From: Orbilia blumenaviensis
Lineage: Eukaryota; Ascomycota; Orbiliomycetes; Orbiliales; Orbiliaceae
Length of the DNA: 64,000 nucleotides
Direction of reading: 5' to 3'
Assembly: GCA_036872755.1 (NCBI GenBank)
Contig: JAVHNS010000001.1
Location: 1,302,001 to 1,366,000 of the forward strand
Below, in pieces: positions 37,801 to 49,302 of this stretch. A model generated the notes under the pieces. It was not told where the DNA came from. It did not search any database and saw only the letters and a list, made by a program, of their open reading frames with translations. Position 1 is the stretch's first letter. Every line of letters begins with the position of its first letter. A program made the position numbers and the translations under genes.

Positions 37801-40800
37801 ACGGAGAGGAATCAACAGTATTCTTCCCAGCAGCAGCAGCAGCAGCAAGTGCCTCCGCCGCCTCAACAGGGTCACTGGCCGACGAGCAGCAGTGCTGGAT
37901 CGAGTTCTTCGTTCCATGGTAGACTGGGTGGTAGTGGTGGACATCAGCAACAGCAGCAGCAACAGCAGCAACCGCAGCAACAGACACCACAGCAACCACC
38001 TCAACAGCCACTTTCACAGGCTAGTACCCACCACAGCAGCCTTCCTCGACATATCCTAACTTCACCGCCTGCCAACCCAATGTCACCAGATGCGTATCAG
38101 CATACCAATCCGAGCGTGGGCCCTACACCAGAGCTTCCCATCCTCTCTCATCCATCTCTCAGACGGACCGAGAGTATGGATCAGAAGGACACTGAAGATG
38201 ATTACTTCGACTCTCTCTCCTCACTTTACCCTACATTACCAACCGATCACCTCCGATCTCTTCATAAATTCGCGCTCTTCCTTTGCGACGATGCGATGGC
38301 TGGTGATTCGGTCGATAAACTAAGAGAGTTCTTGAGGGCTAACAACAGGTCCTCGCAAAATTACTCTGGCTATGATGACAATGAGGATATCGTCAGTGCA
38401 CAGGAGAAGTTAAGAAAGATCACGGACGGGAGAATAAAGAAGTGGAACGACTGGGTTGATCAAGAGGAAGCGGAGAGGACGAAGCAGGCTGGTGCTGGTT
38501 TGCAGAAGATTGTCAATGAGAATCCGAAGGGTAATGGATGTGAGTATTCTTTTGTCTTACGATATATGGTGTAAACCGGTTGGGGAAGATACTGACTGGC
38601 GATTGATAGCTCTCACTGGGACCACGTACAATGAACGTGATGATACGCCCACTGATGAAGAGGCCATGGCTAGGAAAGAAGGTATGGATATTTGTTTTAA
38701 ATCTCTTCTATGGCTACGCGGAAACTAATCGCTAATTATTGACAGGTCTCGGGTCCCCAGTTCACTCCAAGAAGTCCGAAGTTATCAGTCACAAACACCT
38801 CGAAGTCGAAGAGGATGAGAAACGACCGATCACGCCACCGGAGAACCTTCTCACGCCTTCCCCAACGCCAACATTTATCCAAGTCGCAAAGGCACCCAAA
38901 GCGGATCTCGTCTTGCAGATGCCACGGCCAATTGTCACGGTTCCCACCATGAAGCTCGATCCTGGTGCGAGACGGCAAGATGATGAGATGTCTACTGTGG
39001 CAGATAGCGAAATGGGTGATGGTGGTGACTTTGGATCATATAGCCAATATGCCGTCCCAACGGACGGAAACTACAGACCAATTGATCCGAAGACGCTTGC
39101 GACGCTGCTTACAACATTCAATCGTGGGAATGCAACACGTAATAGCGGTCTTGTCTCTGGCCCAACATCTCCTTCGCAGGATATCCCACCACTGCTCCAT
39201 GCAGCTTACGCAGCTCTTGAGACAGCGACGAATAACCCATCCCTTGAAACTTACCTTAATGATGCCCGTCGCAATCTTGAGCAGAAAACAATCAACCTTG
39301 CTCGAGATGCCGAATCTGAATCCGTATCCCGTCGCCAACTCCACCAGCAGCAGACAAATATGTACTACAGCACCCGCCGATACACTGCCGAGGAACTCCA
39401 AAATGCCAATATTGACTTCGAAAAGGGCGAATCCAAGATCAAGCTTGAAATGGAGAAGAAGGCATATCTTCTTTTCGAGAATGAGTATGTCGAAATCTGT
39501 TACAAAGATGTTAAGCGCCAGCTTGAGATTTTGGGCGGAAAGTGGTATGAAGAGGTTAGAATATGGTTGATTGGTGCCGCTACATCTACGAAGACTACGA
39601 CGGCTCTAGATTACCACCTTATCTTGGAGTGCATTGATCTCCTTAACAAGTTCTTCGATACAATGGAGCAGCATGAGCATGTGCTGCAGAACTTGGTTTC
39701 CGAGAGGAATGGGCGCTACCTTCATGTTTCAATTGCACCGCTATTGCAGTTCGGTGATACGGGTCGCGCTCAAGATGCAGAACGTAGATTCTGGGCAGAC
39801 GAACAAGAACGACAACTGATCGCTAAGAAGGACGCGCTCAAGCGAGCAAAGGAGCATTCTAGCACGATCGAATTGGTGGTTACAGATGTGATCCGTGGCC
39901 TCAAGCGGAAATACGAGGAAGTTGTCGACGGGATCAACAATGTGATTTTCCAGTTCCCACAGTCTGTTATTCCGGATCTGTTCAGACGATTCTTCGACTA
40001 TGATAAGAACAGGAACTTGCCACTAGCACACCATTCTGAAGCGGATTTTGTGGTTCCAAAGCCGATTATTGACTTGTTGAGGGATGGAACTCAGAACCTG
40101 AGGGATTTGCTAGGGTTGATGAAGTTGGCGATGGAGTTCCAGAATAAGCCACAAATTAAAATGTGCGAGGCTAAGTGTTCGTTGCAAGTCGCGGAGGAGC
40201 ATGCACAGACAGCGGGTGTTACCTCACCATCACAGACCAGCAATGCTTGCTCGGCGGGTCTTGGAAAGGTTTGGCCCCCTGAGTTGAAGAGACTGCGTGA
40301 TGAGCAGAATTCGAAGCTGGCGGGGATACAGGAGGATTTGATTGATATACTCAGACGGGTGAATGCTATGGTTTCGGCGTTCGAGAAGGATCCTAGACTT
40401 CCGAGTTCACATGGTTCGAACCAGCAGCAGCATTCAGGACAACATTCGGGGCAGCACTCTGGGCAGCATTATGCGCAGGTACCCCAACAGCAGCAAGTTC
40501 AGCAGCAAGTCCAGCAGCAACAGCCATCGCATGGACATCACCACTCACAGAGCTGGCAGGGTCCTGCGGAACTAGAGGCTTCAAACCATCAAACCGGAAA
40601 TGGGATGTATAACGAGAATAGGTGGAGCTCTGGGTCGTTGACTGGGCTTGGAGGGTTAACGAGCCATCAAATTGGGCATGGAAGCCATGGGTTGCATGCA
40701 TCGCAATCGCATCAGCAGCAGCAACAACAGCAGCAGCAACAGCAGCAGTCGAGCTTGTTGCACCACCAGTCCCAGATGCATAGTCAACATGTAACACAGC

Positions 40801-41220
40801 AACAGCAGGGACTTGGTGGGCACCATGGACTGGGTGTTCTGCATTCGTTGGTTCAACAACAGCAGGGGAATCACTTGGGGAACCAGGGATTGGGAAGTGG
40901 GTACCTGCAGCAACAGCAGCCTCAGCGAGGGGGTTCGCAGGTTGGAGGACATATGGGAGCTCAGCAGGGAGGGCAGCCGGGGAATGTGCCGGCGTTGAGG
41001 ACTATGCTTGGGAACCTTAGAGCGGTAAGTTACAGGCGGAATTTTTAAGATTTGAAAAGGGGGAGAACTGGTGTACTGATTTCTTTTTTATTAGGGAGGA
41101 CATAATTATGGAATTACGCAGGGTTCGCCGAGTGCCGGAGGCGGTGGAAGTGGAGCAGGAGGGTATGGCGGTTACTCTGGTGGTCAGGGGATATGGCATG
41201 GCAGCGGCAATGGGCAGTAG
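34813..41220 (+). CDS. Large glutamine-rich coiled-coil protein (2067 aa), likely nuclear
   Basis: Exons 34813-38539, 38610-38681, 38746-41024 and 41095-41220; all phases close. The frame is open a little upstream but starts cleanly at AAAATGGCC. The first two thirds are low complexity: Ser/Pro-rich with poly-Gln tracts (about 35390-35485, 36037-36066, 36448-36474, 37828-37848 and 37945-37980). An acidic segment with T-P-T-D-E-E-A-M follows. Residues from about 1390 to 1790 form an ordered, charged, helical part (for example R-R-Y-T-A-E-E-L-Q-N-A-N-I-D-F and Y-V-E-I-C-Y-K-D-V-K-R-Q-L), probably coiled coil. More poly-Gln/His and a Gly-rich end (G-G-G-G-S-G-A-G-G-Y) complete it. I do not recognise the family. 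Composition suggests a transcription co-regulator or RNA-granule protein; no DNA-binding domain is seen. The downstream 3' flank has a long T-run. Confidence 0.78.
35387..35485 (+). repeat. Main CAG/CAA (poly-Gln) tract
   Basis: About 30 codons of CAG with interspersed CAA, one CAT, within the Gln-rich protein. The CAA interruptions should make it more stable than a pure CAG run. The antisense frames of this tract, which read poly-Ala/Leu, are shadows. Confidence 0.9.
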
Positions 41221-43840
41221 ATTTGTCCATGCGGTTGTAATGTTGGATTTTTTCGACGTTAGGGTATATGATCGGGAGGTGTTATTCAAGGAGTGTGCTT
41301 TTTTTTTTTTTTTTTTTTTTTTTTCAATTTTAGGGAAGATGCGGGATACCAGACCGTTCGATGTTGATATGCAATGTATAGCTTTTTTATTCTTTCGTTT
41401 TGATGTCTGGATCTGTTCCTTGGTTTTTACTCCTTGGACTTTCACTTTACTTTGAGAATTCACTTATTTTGATTAAATCATACGTCTTCTTATGCTCATT
41501 GGAATTGCGTTCATTCGTCTTGATGAATTATTCATATACATCTGCTGCAGTAATGCATGCAAGTTGGTAGTATATAGACTATGTTGATCAATTGGAGAAG
41601 TACACCACATGCACGGTTCAGTATTGCAATTCGGCTTCGGGCCGGGTCGAACCAGTCAATTTTGGAATACCTTTACCCCGCTTCCATCCACATGGCTAGT
41701 GTAGTACGACGGAACTCGGGGTCAGCTTCCTGCCTATGCATGTGCGTTCACTCGGTTTTACGTTTTATATGGTATATACCTGGTACAATTATATAACCTA
41801 GAGGCTGATTTTATGGCGTCGTGAGATTAAACCATACTACCGGCAACTTTTAAGTAAGTGAGTAAGTTATCACCGTTCAGACGGGAACTACAAGTCCCGA
41901 TTGTCTGGAATCTATCTTTTCCCCTCTTTCTTTCCGGTTCCTACAAACCTTCCGTGCTACGTATACCGGGTGCTACCCGGGTGGAATCATAACTATCGGT
42001 TTCCATTGGATGGGGCGTATGGGACCGGCCGAAAGAAAAAAAAGAAGAACTCCGCAGCCTGCCTAGTTTATTTAGCTCGTCTTTGAGAGGATGATATGAT
42101 AGTTGCACAACGTCTGACGATAATCTTTTTTGAATGGAGAGGTACCTAAGTATGTGTGTAGGACGAGCGTGACCGGTTTCTAGGACGAGGATGATACATT
42201 TGTTAATGTTAAGTGTACGTGGGGCGGATCATCTGATCCTTGCTTCTTTTTTGTTCTTTTTCTTCTTCTTTTTTTTTTTTGCCATTCATGTAATGCTGAT
42301 GCTAATGCTTAATGCGATGTACGTTCATGTATGTAGGCATGTAAGCTGGCCATGGCGATGTGGAATGCGAACTGTGCATCGTATTTTTTTTGTTTTTTTG
42401 TTTTGTTTGGCAAATCTTTAAATACGAGTTCAAGTGACGTCGGGTGTTAAAGTAATGGGCCGGGTGCCGATGCAGCGATGTGTGTGTTATGTGCAGTCGA
42501 GGGATTATCCTGCAAATGATGAAAGGGAAAACGAAAAATCTTAGAAGGTCCGGACAGGCTTTATAGTTTATGAAGAGGAGGGTCTTAAGTCCGGTGCGGC
42601 CATATTGTTTTATCTTCTATTTTACTTATTTTTATAGGATTGAGGGGAAGTGTCGCTACTATCGTATACTCATGCGCTGGTATACCCGACTTCAAAAACT
42701 TGGGGTCTGCCTTTCGATTTGGGGCTCACCGGCTCTTATAGATCTCATAAGAGCCGAAGCTCCGACCGCCGGTCCCTTCTACTTTAAAAATCGAACGGTC
42801 TTTAAAATGAAAGGGGGGGAAGGGACAAGCTTTTTCTTCGTCCACCTTGGCATTAACGGCTTGGTTGGCGATTCCAATATCTTGTTTGCTGCAAGGCCGC
42901 TTGTCATTGGTATTTGGGAAATTCACTTTTTGGCTTTGCATAGAAATTTCACCGTGTGTGGCGGGTAACCGGCACCAGGACAGGCTGTATTAACCCGATG
43001 TATGTATCTGAATTTTCCCCCCTTGAGAATATCACCGAGATGCATTGGCATCGATGCAATGAGGGGGAAGGAAAATGAATTTCCATTCGTTTGGGTCAGG
43101 TCTCTGTGCACCGATCCTTCATCTTGTAGGGAAGGGATAGATCCGAGAAGGTCGGTGGACGGAGGTTGTGCCTGGCCGGAACTTTGAAGTTCCGACGAAC
43201 TACTACCAAAACGAGGGCGTTTAATACCAGAACAGGCAACACGCCCAATTAATTTGTGGTAAAAGCCTATCAAACCAGGCTTTTTATGGGTAAGGGGGAT
43301 GAATATCATAACCTTGATACGTGAATTGTGGGGCCGTGATTGTTCTGGCACAACCGCTCGTGATATTATAGTCCATGGTTTTGTTAATTTTTAGAGTTTT
43401 TTTTATTTTTTATTTAGGAGGCAATGTGCTATATGGACTTTGCGGATTTTAATTCGTGATGAAGGAGGGTATATAACTCGGAGAACTTCCCGAGATGGTT
43501 TACCTTTTTACCCTTTCGACTTGTGCCTTTCTATATACAAGTTACATCTTGGACAAGTACTTCGAGGAGCCCTTGAAGTTTGGAGTCTGGATTTAGGTTC
43601 AACTTATCTTGTGTCCTGTCCGCTTTTTCTGTTGCGCAAAACTGTAAGTAGCCGTATATTTCAGCCGTGGTTTATCCTGCTCTGCGCCCTATAGATGGAC
43701 ACCCCTGTCCCTTCTGAGGTTTCCCAACACTGACAACCCAAAAAAAAGGTATCGACACTCGTTTATATAGTTCGAATATTCGAAGGGAAAAAAAGTTTTG
43801 TTGAGGAGAGTACTAGGGGAAACTTACATAGCTATTCGCC
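41221..43840. other. Intergenic region
   Basis: The 3' flank of the Gln-rich gene contains a T-run at about 41300-41323. The rest is mixed-composition DNA with another T-run near 42268. Frames such as 42923-43351 (minus) show no family features. The last 200 bases are probably the leader of the MFS gene. Confidence 0.5.
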
Positions 43841-45756
43841 ATGGAACCCTTACCAGAACTGGACCGGGTCGTATCCCATATGTCGACCCGGAGTCAAAAA
43901 CACCATCCAGAGACAGCCTTGGAAAAAGCGTTAGAGGCGGAGAACCGAAAGCTAGAGGATGCCGAAGGACGAGTCGTCGACCAGGATACTGAAAATCTCA
44001 CAAGGAGCCGGAGTCGGACGAATAAAGAGAAGGATCTGGAAAAGGGTGGACAGGAGATCCCTGGAAGTTCGATGTCTAATGCAGACACCCTTGCAGAAAA
44101 CGATCCATTCGTCGTTAAATGGGATGGCAACGACGACCCTGAAAGTCCGATGAACTGGCCAATGAGCAGGAAGTGGAAGAATATGGGTGTTATATCATTT
44201 ATCACTTTGATTACCCCGCTCGCTTCGTCCATGTTTGCACCTGCGATTCCAGAAGTTATGAAGGATTTTCAAAATCGGAGCACGACATTGAGTTCCTTTA
44301 TCGTGTCTGTCTACCTTCTTGGCTTCGCTGTCGGCCCTATCATCATCGCCCCGCTGTCGGAATTATACGGACGTAAGTGGGTGTATATCGCCTGCAACTA
44401 CCTCTTCACGGTCTTCACAATCGCTTGCGGAGAGTCGACGTCGATCGGTATGCTTATCGCATTTCGTCTCCTGTCCGGAGCTGCTGGATGCGCACCACTC
44501 ACTCTGGGTGGTGGATCAATTGCCGACATGATCCCGTTCGAACAACGTGGAAAGTTCATGGCAATCTACGGTATGGGTCCGCTCATGGGTCCTATTATTG
44601 GTCCTATCGCTGGCGGTTACCTGGGTGCTGATGCCGGTTGGCGATGGATCTTTTACGTACTCGCTATTGCGCTCGGCGTCGTTTCGATCGTCTCCACTTT
44701 TGTCCTGGACGAGTCTCACCACCCGACCCTGCTGAGGCACAAGGCGAGGAGGTTGAACCAGGAAAACAATACCGACAAGTACAAGTCGATGTACCACAGC
44801 GACTTACCACCAAAGGAACTGTTTATCAGGGCTATCTGGCGTCCGCTCAAGATGTTGATTTTCTCACCAATCATTTTGCTGCTTTCGCTCTATATGTCTG
44901 TTGTCTACGGCTACCTTTACTTGTTGTTCACCACGTTCTACATCGTATTCCAAGGTATTTACGGATTTTCGACTGGATCCGTGGGCTTGTCGTATTTGGG
45001 AATCGGTGTTGGCTCGTTCTTGGGATTGGTAATCTTCGGCATCTTGAACGATAAGGTGTACGTTCGACTCAGGGAGAAGAACGGTGGCGATAGTAAGTTT
45101 TCCGAGTTTCTTCTTTGAGGTTCCAGCATTAATCGTATCCGGAGACTTTGCTAACATCCGATTTGCGTGTAGAGCCGGAATATCGGCTTCCCATGCTCAC
45201 ATACTCGTCCTGGCTTATTCCGGTTGGAATGTTCATGTGGGTCTCACATAAGTCATCATGCATTATGCCTATTTGATATGTGATTCTGACAGTTATATTA
45301 TAAAACAGGTACGGCTGGACTGCGGAGAAGCATGTTCACTGGATTGCGCCGATTATTGGTACCAGCTTTATCGGTCTCGGAATGTTGGCGGCCTTCATGC
45401 CAATTCAGACATATCTCGTCGACGCATTTTCGTTCTACGCAGCCAGCGCTATCGGCGCCAATACGATTTTGAGATCTACCCTCGGTGCATTGCTCCCGTT
45501 GGCAGGTGTTCCTATGTATAATGCTCTGGGAATCGGACCTGGAAACAGTTTATTGGGTGGTATTGCGCTTCTTATGATACCAATTCCCTTCTTCTTCCAA
45601 AAGTGAGTTCCATGCCCCCTACCCTCCCGAATATCCTGGCAGATCTGCAGGATCCATGAGTCTTGCAAAAGAAACATTTGACTGACCATGCAATCGGATA
45701 TGTTTTCTAGATACGGTGAGAGGATCCGCGAAAAGTTCAACATCAGCTTTGATTGA
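43841..45756 (+). CDS. Major facilitator superfamily transporter, DHA1 type (551 aa)
   Basis: Exons 43841-45092, 45173-45236, 45309-45602 and 45711-45756. The second donor is GTGGGT at 45237; that choice restores the family motif Y-G-W-T-A-E-K-H-V-H-W-I. The protein has a ~95-residue charged cytosolic N-terminus, then D-D-P-E-S-P-M-N-W-P, typical of fungal DHA1 transporters, and 12 predicted helices. The loop 2-3 signature is A-P-L-S-E-L-Y-G-R-K-W and the antiporter motif C is G-P-L-M-G-P-I-I-G-P-I-A-G-G. Such proton antiporters export drugs, polyamines or metabolites across the plasma membrane; the substrate is unknown. The last exon is only 46 nt. No biosynthetic genes lie next to it, so a cluster role is not supported. 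Confidence 0.93.
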
Positions 45757-46703
45757 TCGATTGTCCTTACCATCAAATGCATCATTTAATGAGATTTTCT
45801 TTCCAATTCGCTCACACGCATAACGGCCGACAAGAAGAAAGAATTACAGAAATAATATTATTTGACTATTAATACCCCTTTCTTCTGTACATACATTTTG
45901 CATAATGTATTTTCGTTCTCGTTTCTTTTCTGTTCCCATTGCATTGCATTTGATTTCGGCTGTTCCTCCTCTTATTATTCATAATCTTTGCATAGAACTT
46001 GGAGGCCTTCAGAGGATATCCGGTTTTCTGATATGAAGTTCTTTTTTTTGTGCTTGTTGCATTTTTGGCTTGGGATTTGGATCACACGGTACCTTGACGG
46101 CGGCTTACCAGTACTGGCAGCATGGATTTCTATTGCATCATGGTCCTGTCTAGATGTCGCCTTTTCTAGCGCATTTCTATTTTTTTTAGTAATTAGTTAG
46201 ATAATACCCCTTTCATGGAAAAGGCGCCAGCCATACTATACTATACTTACAATTGACACATTTCGGCATCTATTTCGAATCCACGTAATCTGGACAAGCG
46301 ATCGTTAGCTCGCTCGCGTCCGGGCCATGTGGCTGTGAGACCTGCGGATTGTACTGGGTGATATAGCTATATAGAGAGAGCGACGAGGGTTGTCTGTTTC
46401 TAAGACGAATTTCAGATCTGCAGAGCGACACGATAAACCAAATGTTTTCCTTGCTGTCACTGCGACGGCACCGTGTCAACCAGGTGCCTTTAATGCATAA
46501 GGTTAACTAGGAATCAAATCGCTGTTCGCCAGTCATGTCCTGGTCACTTCACTTGAATTCCAACGTCTCTGCATACATATGTGTACGGTCCACCCCGACT
46601 ATACATAGTTATACATGCTTGCTTAAGTATTCGTACATTCATATACCAAAGACCCACCAATCCGATATCGCGACAAGCCTTTACCGATCCTTAGCTCAAC
46701 TGC
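45757..46703. other. Intergenic region
   Basis: 3' flank of the MFS gene and upstream region of the secreted-protein gene. AT-rich, no supported gene or named element. Confidence 0.5.
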
Positions 46704-47684
46704 ATGATGAGGCTCTTGCATGTCGCTGCGCTGGCGCTGGGGCTCGCTTCTTCCTGCTCATTCGCCCACGAGGCGCTTTACAAGGATTCCCCGGATCGAA
46801 AAAGGAACCAGTCTATAGATGACTACTATGCTACTTCATGGACTGAGACTGTTACCCGTGGAGCATCTGTAGTGGTTATTGTTCACCCACATGCCCAGAA
46901 ACACCCGCACTACGAGGATGGTGTCGCTGAGGCGTCCACTGGACCGCCACAGGCTTGCCCTGCTTCTACAGTTCCTACGAATTCTGCAGGCTGTGGTAGT
47001 GGCAGTAGTGGCAGCAGTAGTAGTGCTGCCACTACTGTTGCTGCTCCTGCAGGATTAGCCTCATCTTCACCTGCCCCCACCCTTCAGCCGAATGCAAAGT
47101 CGCCTTCTCCCACTCCTCCGCCTCTTCCTCCTCCGCCTGATGCTGCACCCCCTCCACAAGTTACAGTTATGACAATTAGTTCGCCATTGGGCGGGCCTGC
47201 AGAGCTTTCCCCAATAGAAACATTCCAATCTACACCTTACTATCCAGAAGGCTACCCTAAGGGACCTCTCGACTCCTCACAGAATCAAAAATGTACAGGC
47301 GGTACGTACAAGCTCTGCGTCGCCAGTTACAACTGCAGAAAGTTGCCATATGATTCTCTAGACGAATGTCACTGCAGGAACAACGTCAGGGAAAGTTGTT
47401 GGTACGCCTGTGGAGGACATATGGCGCCTGAGCAGGAACTTTGTCCCTTGGTGCCCCCGGCTGGAGGGAGACCGCCTGGTTTACCAGGGCCGGGGGAAGG
47501 CCCACCCGTTCTGAGGCGTGCTGGGCAGGGACACTACGATTTCTCCCTTCTAAGGCGTGTAAGAATTCGAGACCGCGACCCGAACTCCAGGAATTCTGGA
47601 TTGCGCAAGGAAGGCGGTCGGGTGAAGTGGTGGTGGCTGTTACTGAATCTTTGGGGGGTCTGGCAGATAATGGGGCTTTGGTAG
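46704..47684 (+). CDS. Secreted Ser/Pro-rich protein with a short Cys-rich segment
   Basis: The single frame encodes 326 aa. Residues 1-~21 are a clear signal peptide (M-R-L-L-H-V-A-A-L-A-L-G-L-A-S-S-C-S-F-A) with likely cleavage before His. A region with N-Q-S and many Ser/Thr/Pro follows, including a run of Ser-Gly and Pro. Then comes a compact Cys-rich part of about 50 residues with eight cysteines (C-T-G-G-T-Y-K-L-C, Y-N-C, E-C-H-C, S-C-W-Y-A-C and one more), suggesting disulfides. The tail is Gly/Pro-rich, then Arg-rich, then hydrophobic (W-W-W-L-L-L-N-L-W). The C-terminus may be misread if an unseen intron lies in the last 150 bases. It looks like a cell-wall-associated or effector-like protein; no family is recognised. 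Confidence 0.68.
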   Translation: MMRLLHVAALALGLASSCSFAHEALYKDSPDRKRNQSIDDYYATSWTETVTRGASVVVIVHPHAQKHPHYEDGVAEASTGPPQACPASTVPTNSAGCGSGSSGSSSSAATTVAAPAGLASSSPAPTLQPNAKSPSPTPPPLPPPPDAAPPPQVTVMTISSPLGGPAELSPIETFQSTPYYPEGYPKGPLDSSQNQKCTGGTYKLCVASYNCRKLPYDSLDECHCRNNVRESCWYACGGHMAPEQELCPLVPPAGGRPPGLPGPGEGPPVLRRAGQGHYDFSLLRRVRIRDRDPNSRNSGLRKEGGRVKWWWLLLNLWGVWQIMGLW

Positions 47685-48408
47685 AGTGGGCCTCGTGTTG
47701 AGGTTTTTGCGTATTCTTACTTTGTTGATTGGGTGCACCACCGATGGTTCAATCGATTCGCATGCAATTGCGGGTGGGGGACTACTCACTAACTACTGAT
47801 ATGGGGTACTGGCCGACTCGACATGATCCCTTAATTATACAGCAAGGCGCTTAAGTCGCCTGCTCATGCTCTTGCATTGCATCTGTTCTATGCTTTAAAT
47901 GATTTAAGTTTAAAGGGGAAAGAAAGAATCGGGCCTGTTAAAAGATAGTGATTTTTGTTTCCATAGAGAGAGTTAATTACGTTAATGAAAGAAGTAAACG
48001 GTGGTACATACGAAAGGGTCCTTGATCCATGCTTTATAATGCAGGCTCTGTGTGGCCTCGTGTGGTAGAAAATGCGTTGTGTGGATTGGAGACTGCATGT
48101 CGACATTAGCTTGTCATGCAAGTGCGGCAGGGAATTCGACCTTGTGAGATATTTTGGCCCCGCATCCAGGCGTTCTGCAGCCGGGAGTGGAATGATGGCA
48201 TTGGGTACAGCAGTCCCGCCAGTTGTCCATGCTAGCATGCTACCCCCCCATCTTTTTTTATATATTTTTTTTTTTCTTCTTTTCCTTTATTCTTCTTCTC
48301 CCATTCGTTTTTTTTTTATTTTTCCGCTCAGAGTCTTTGCATTTTGCATAAGATTGGATTCTTGTATTTGCTGGCAGCGGGCTACCATGACATGTATCTC
48401 CATAGGTA

Positions 48409-48442
<34 letters not shown>

Positions 48443-49302
48443 AGAAGGCGACCCCCGTGACCATCTGCGCAGTTTAAGGTTACGCTTCCTTTTCGATTCC
48501 GTTCGAGCGCAGCAAGCACATAGGCTTTAACTAATGGATGCATCATGCATCATCACGAGAGGCTAAGAAATTGGGGGGCCTTTTTAGCTTGTGGGGAGCA
48601 CTATCAGAATGGACTTGCTTTTCTGGATGTTCCGAAAGCCCACATTTGCTCATCCGAACGGAGACGATCATGGGCGGAAGAGCAGAGGATGACAGATCTA
48701 TGGAGTCAGCCATTGATCAATCACGTTTGAGACCCAGCATTCCCCGATGGTCATTGGACTCTTTTTGTTTCATTCTCTTCACATTTGCCGTCGAGAAATT
48801 ACACAAATTGCCCCTCCTTCATAATCGTCTTTTTTTTGGGGTTTTAGTTTTTTTTCCTCTTTCCTTTCCCTGGTGTGATGAAACCTGCATAAGTATTTTT
48901 TTTGCTTTGGTCATGGTGGGTGACCACGTCAGAATTTCGGGATTTTGAACCACGAGACCGGGTCCATGGTACACTTAAATACTCCAGCTGCAGACCACTT
49001 GGACGACAGCTTTTTCTGTTGGGATATTAACAAACCAGAAGCATTTTTTTCTTCCCTTCCTCAGGATACTAGAACTTTGTATCTTATCGTCATCGTCTTC
49101 TTTTTCTTCGCTATTATTAACTAAGCTGTAGTTACAAAAACTAAAAAAAGTTATCGAATCAAAAAGAATCCATATCACATTTTTTCTTGCCACTTCAGCA
49201 GTCTTTTTGCCGAACTGTTGTTTCATGTTCTATATACACGCTCCGAAACACTACGTTCACAGACAACCCATCCGCAGACCACCGTTAGAACTGTCGCATA
49301 GA
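47685..49302. other. Intergenic region with T-runs
   Basis: A T-run of roughly 30 bases lies near 48411-48440, with shorter ones at 48250-48330. The short frames here, on both strands, are driven by these homopolymers. No gene is supported. Confidence 0.5.

Noticed and set aside
42923..43351. 142-codon minus-strand frame
   Set aside because: No domain and no coding signature beyond length; chance frame in a moderately GC region.
48258..48464. Poly-Lys minus-strand frame
   Set aside because: Created entirely by the T homopolymers.
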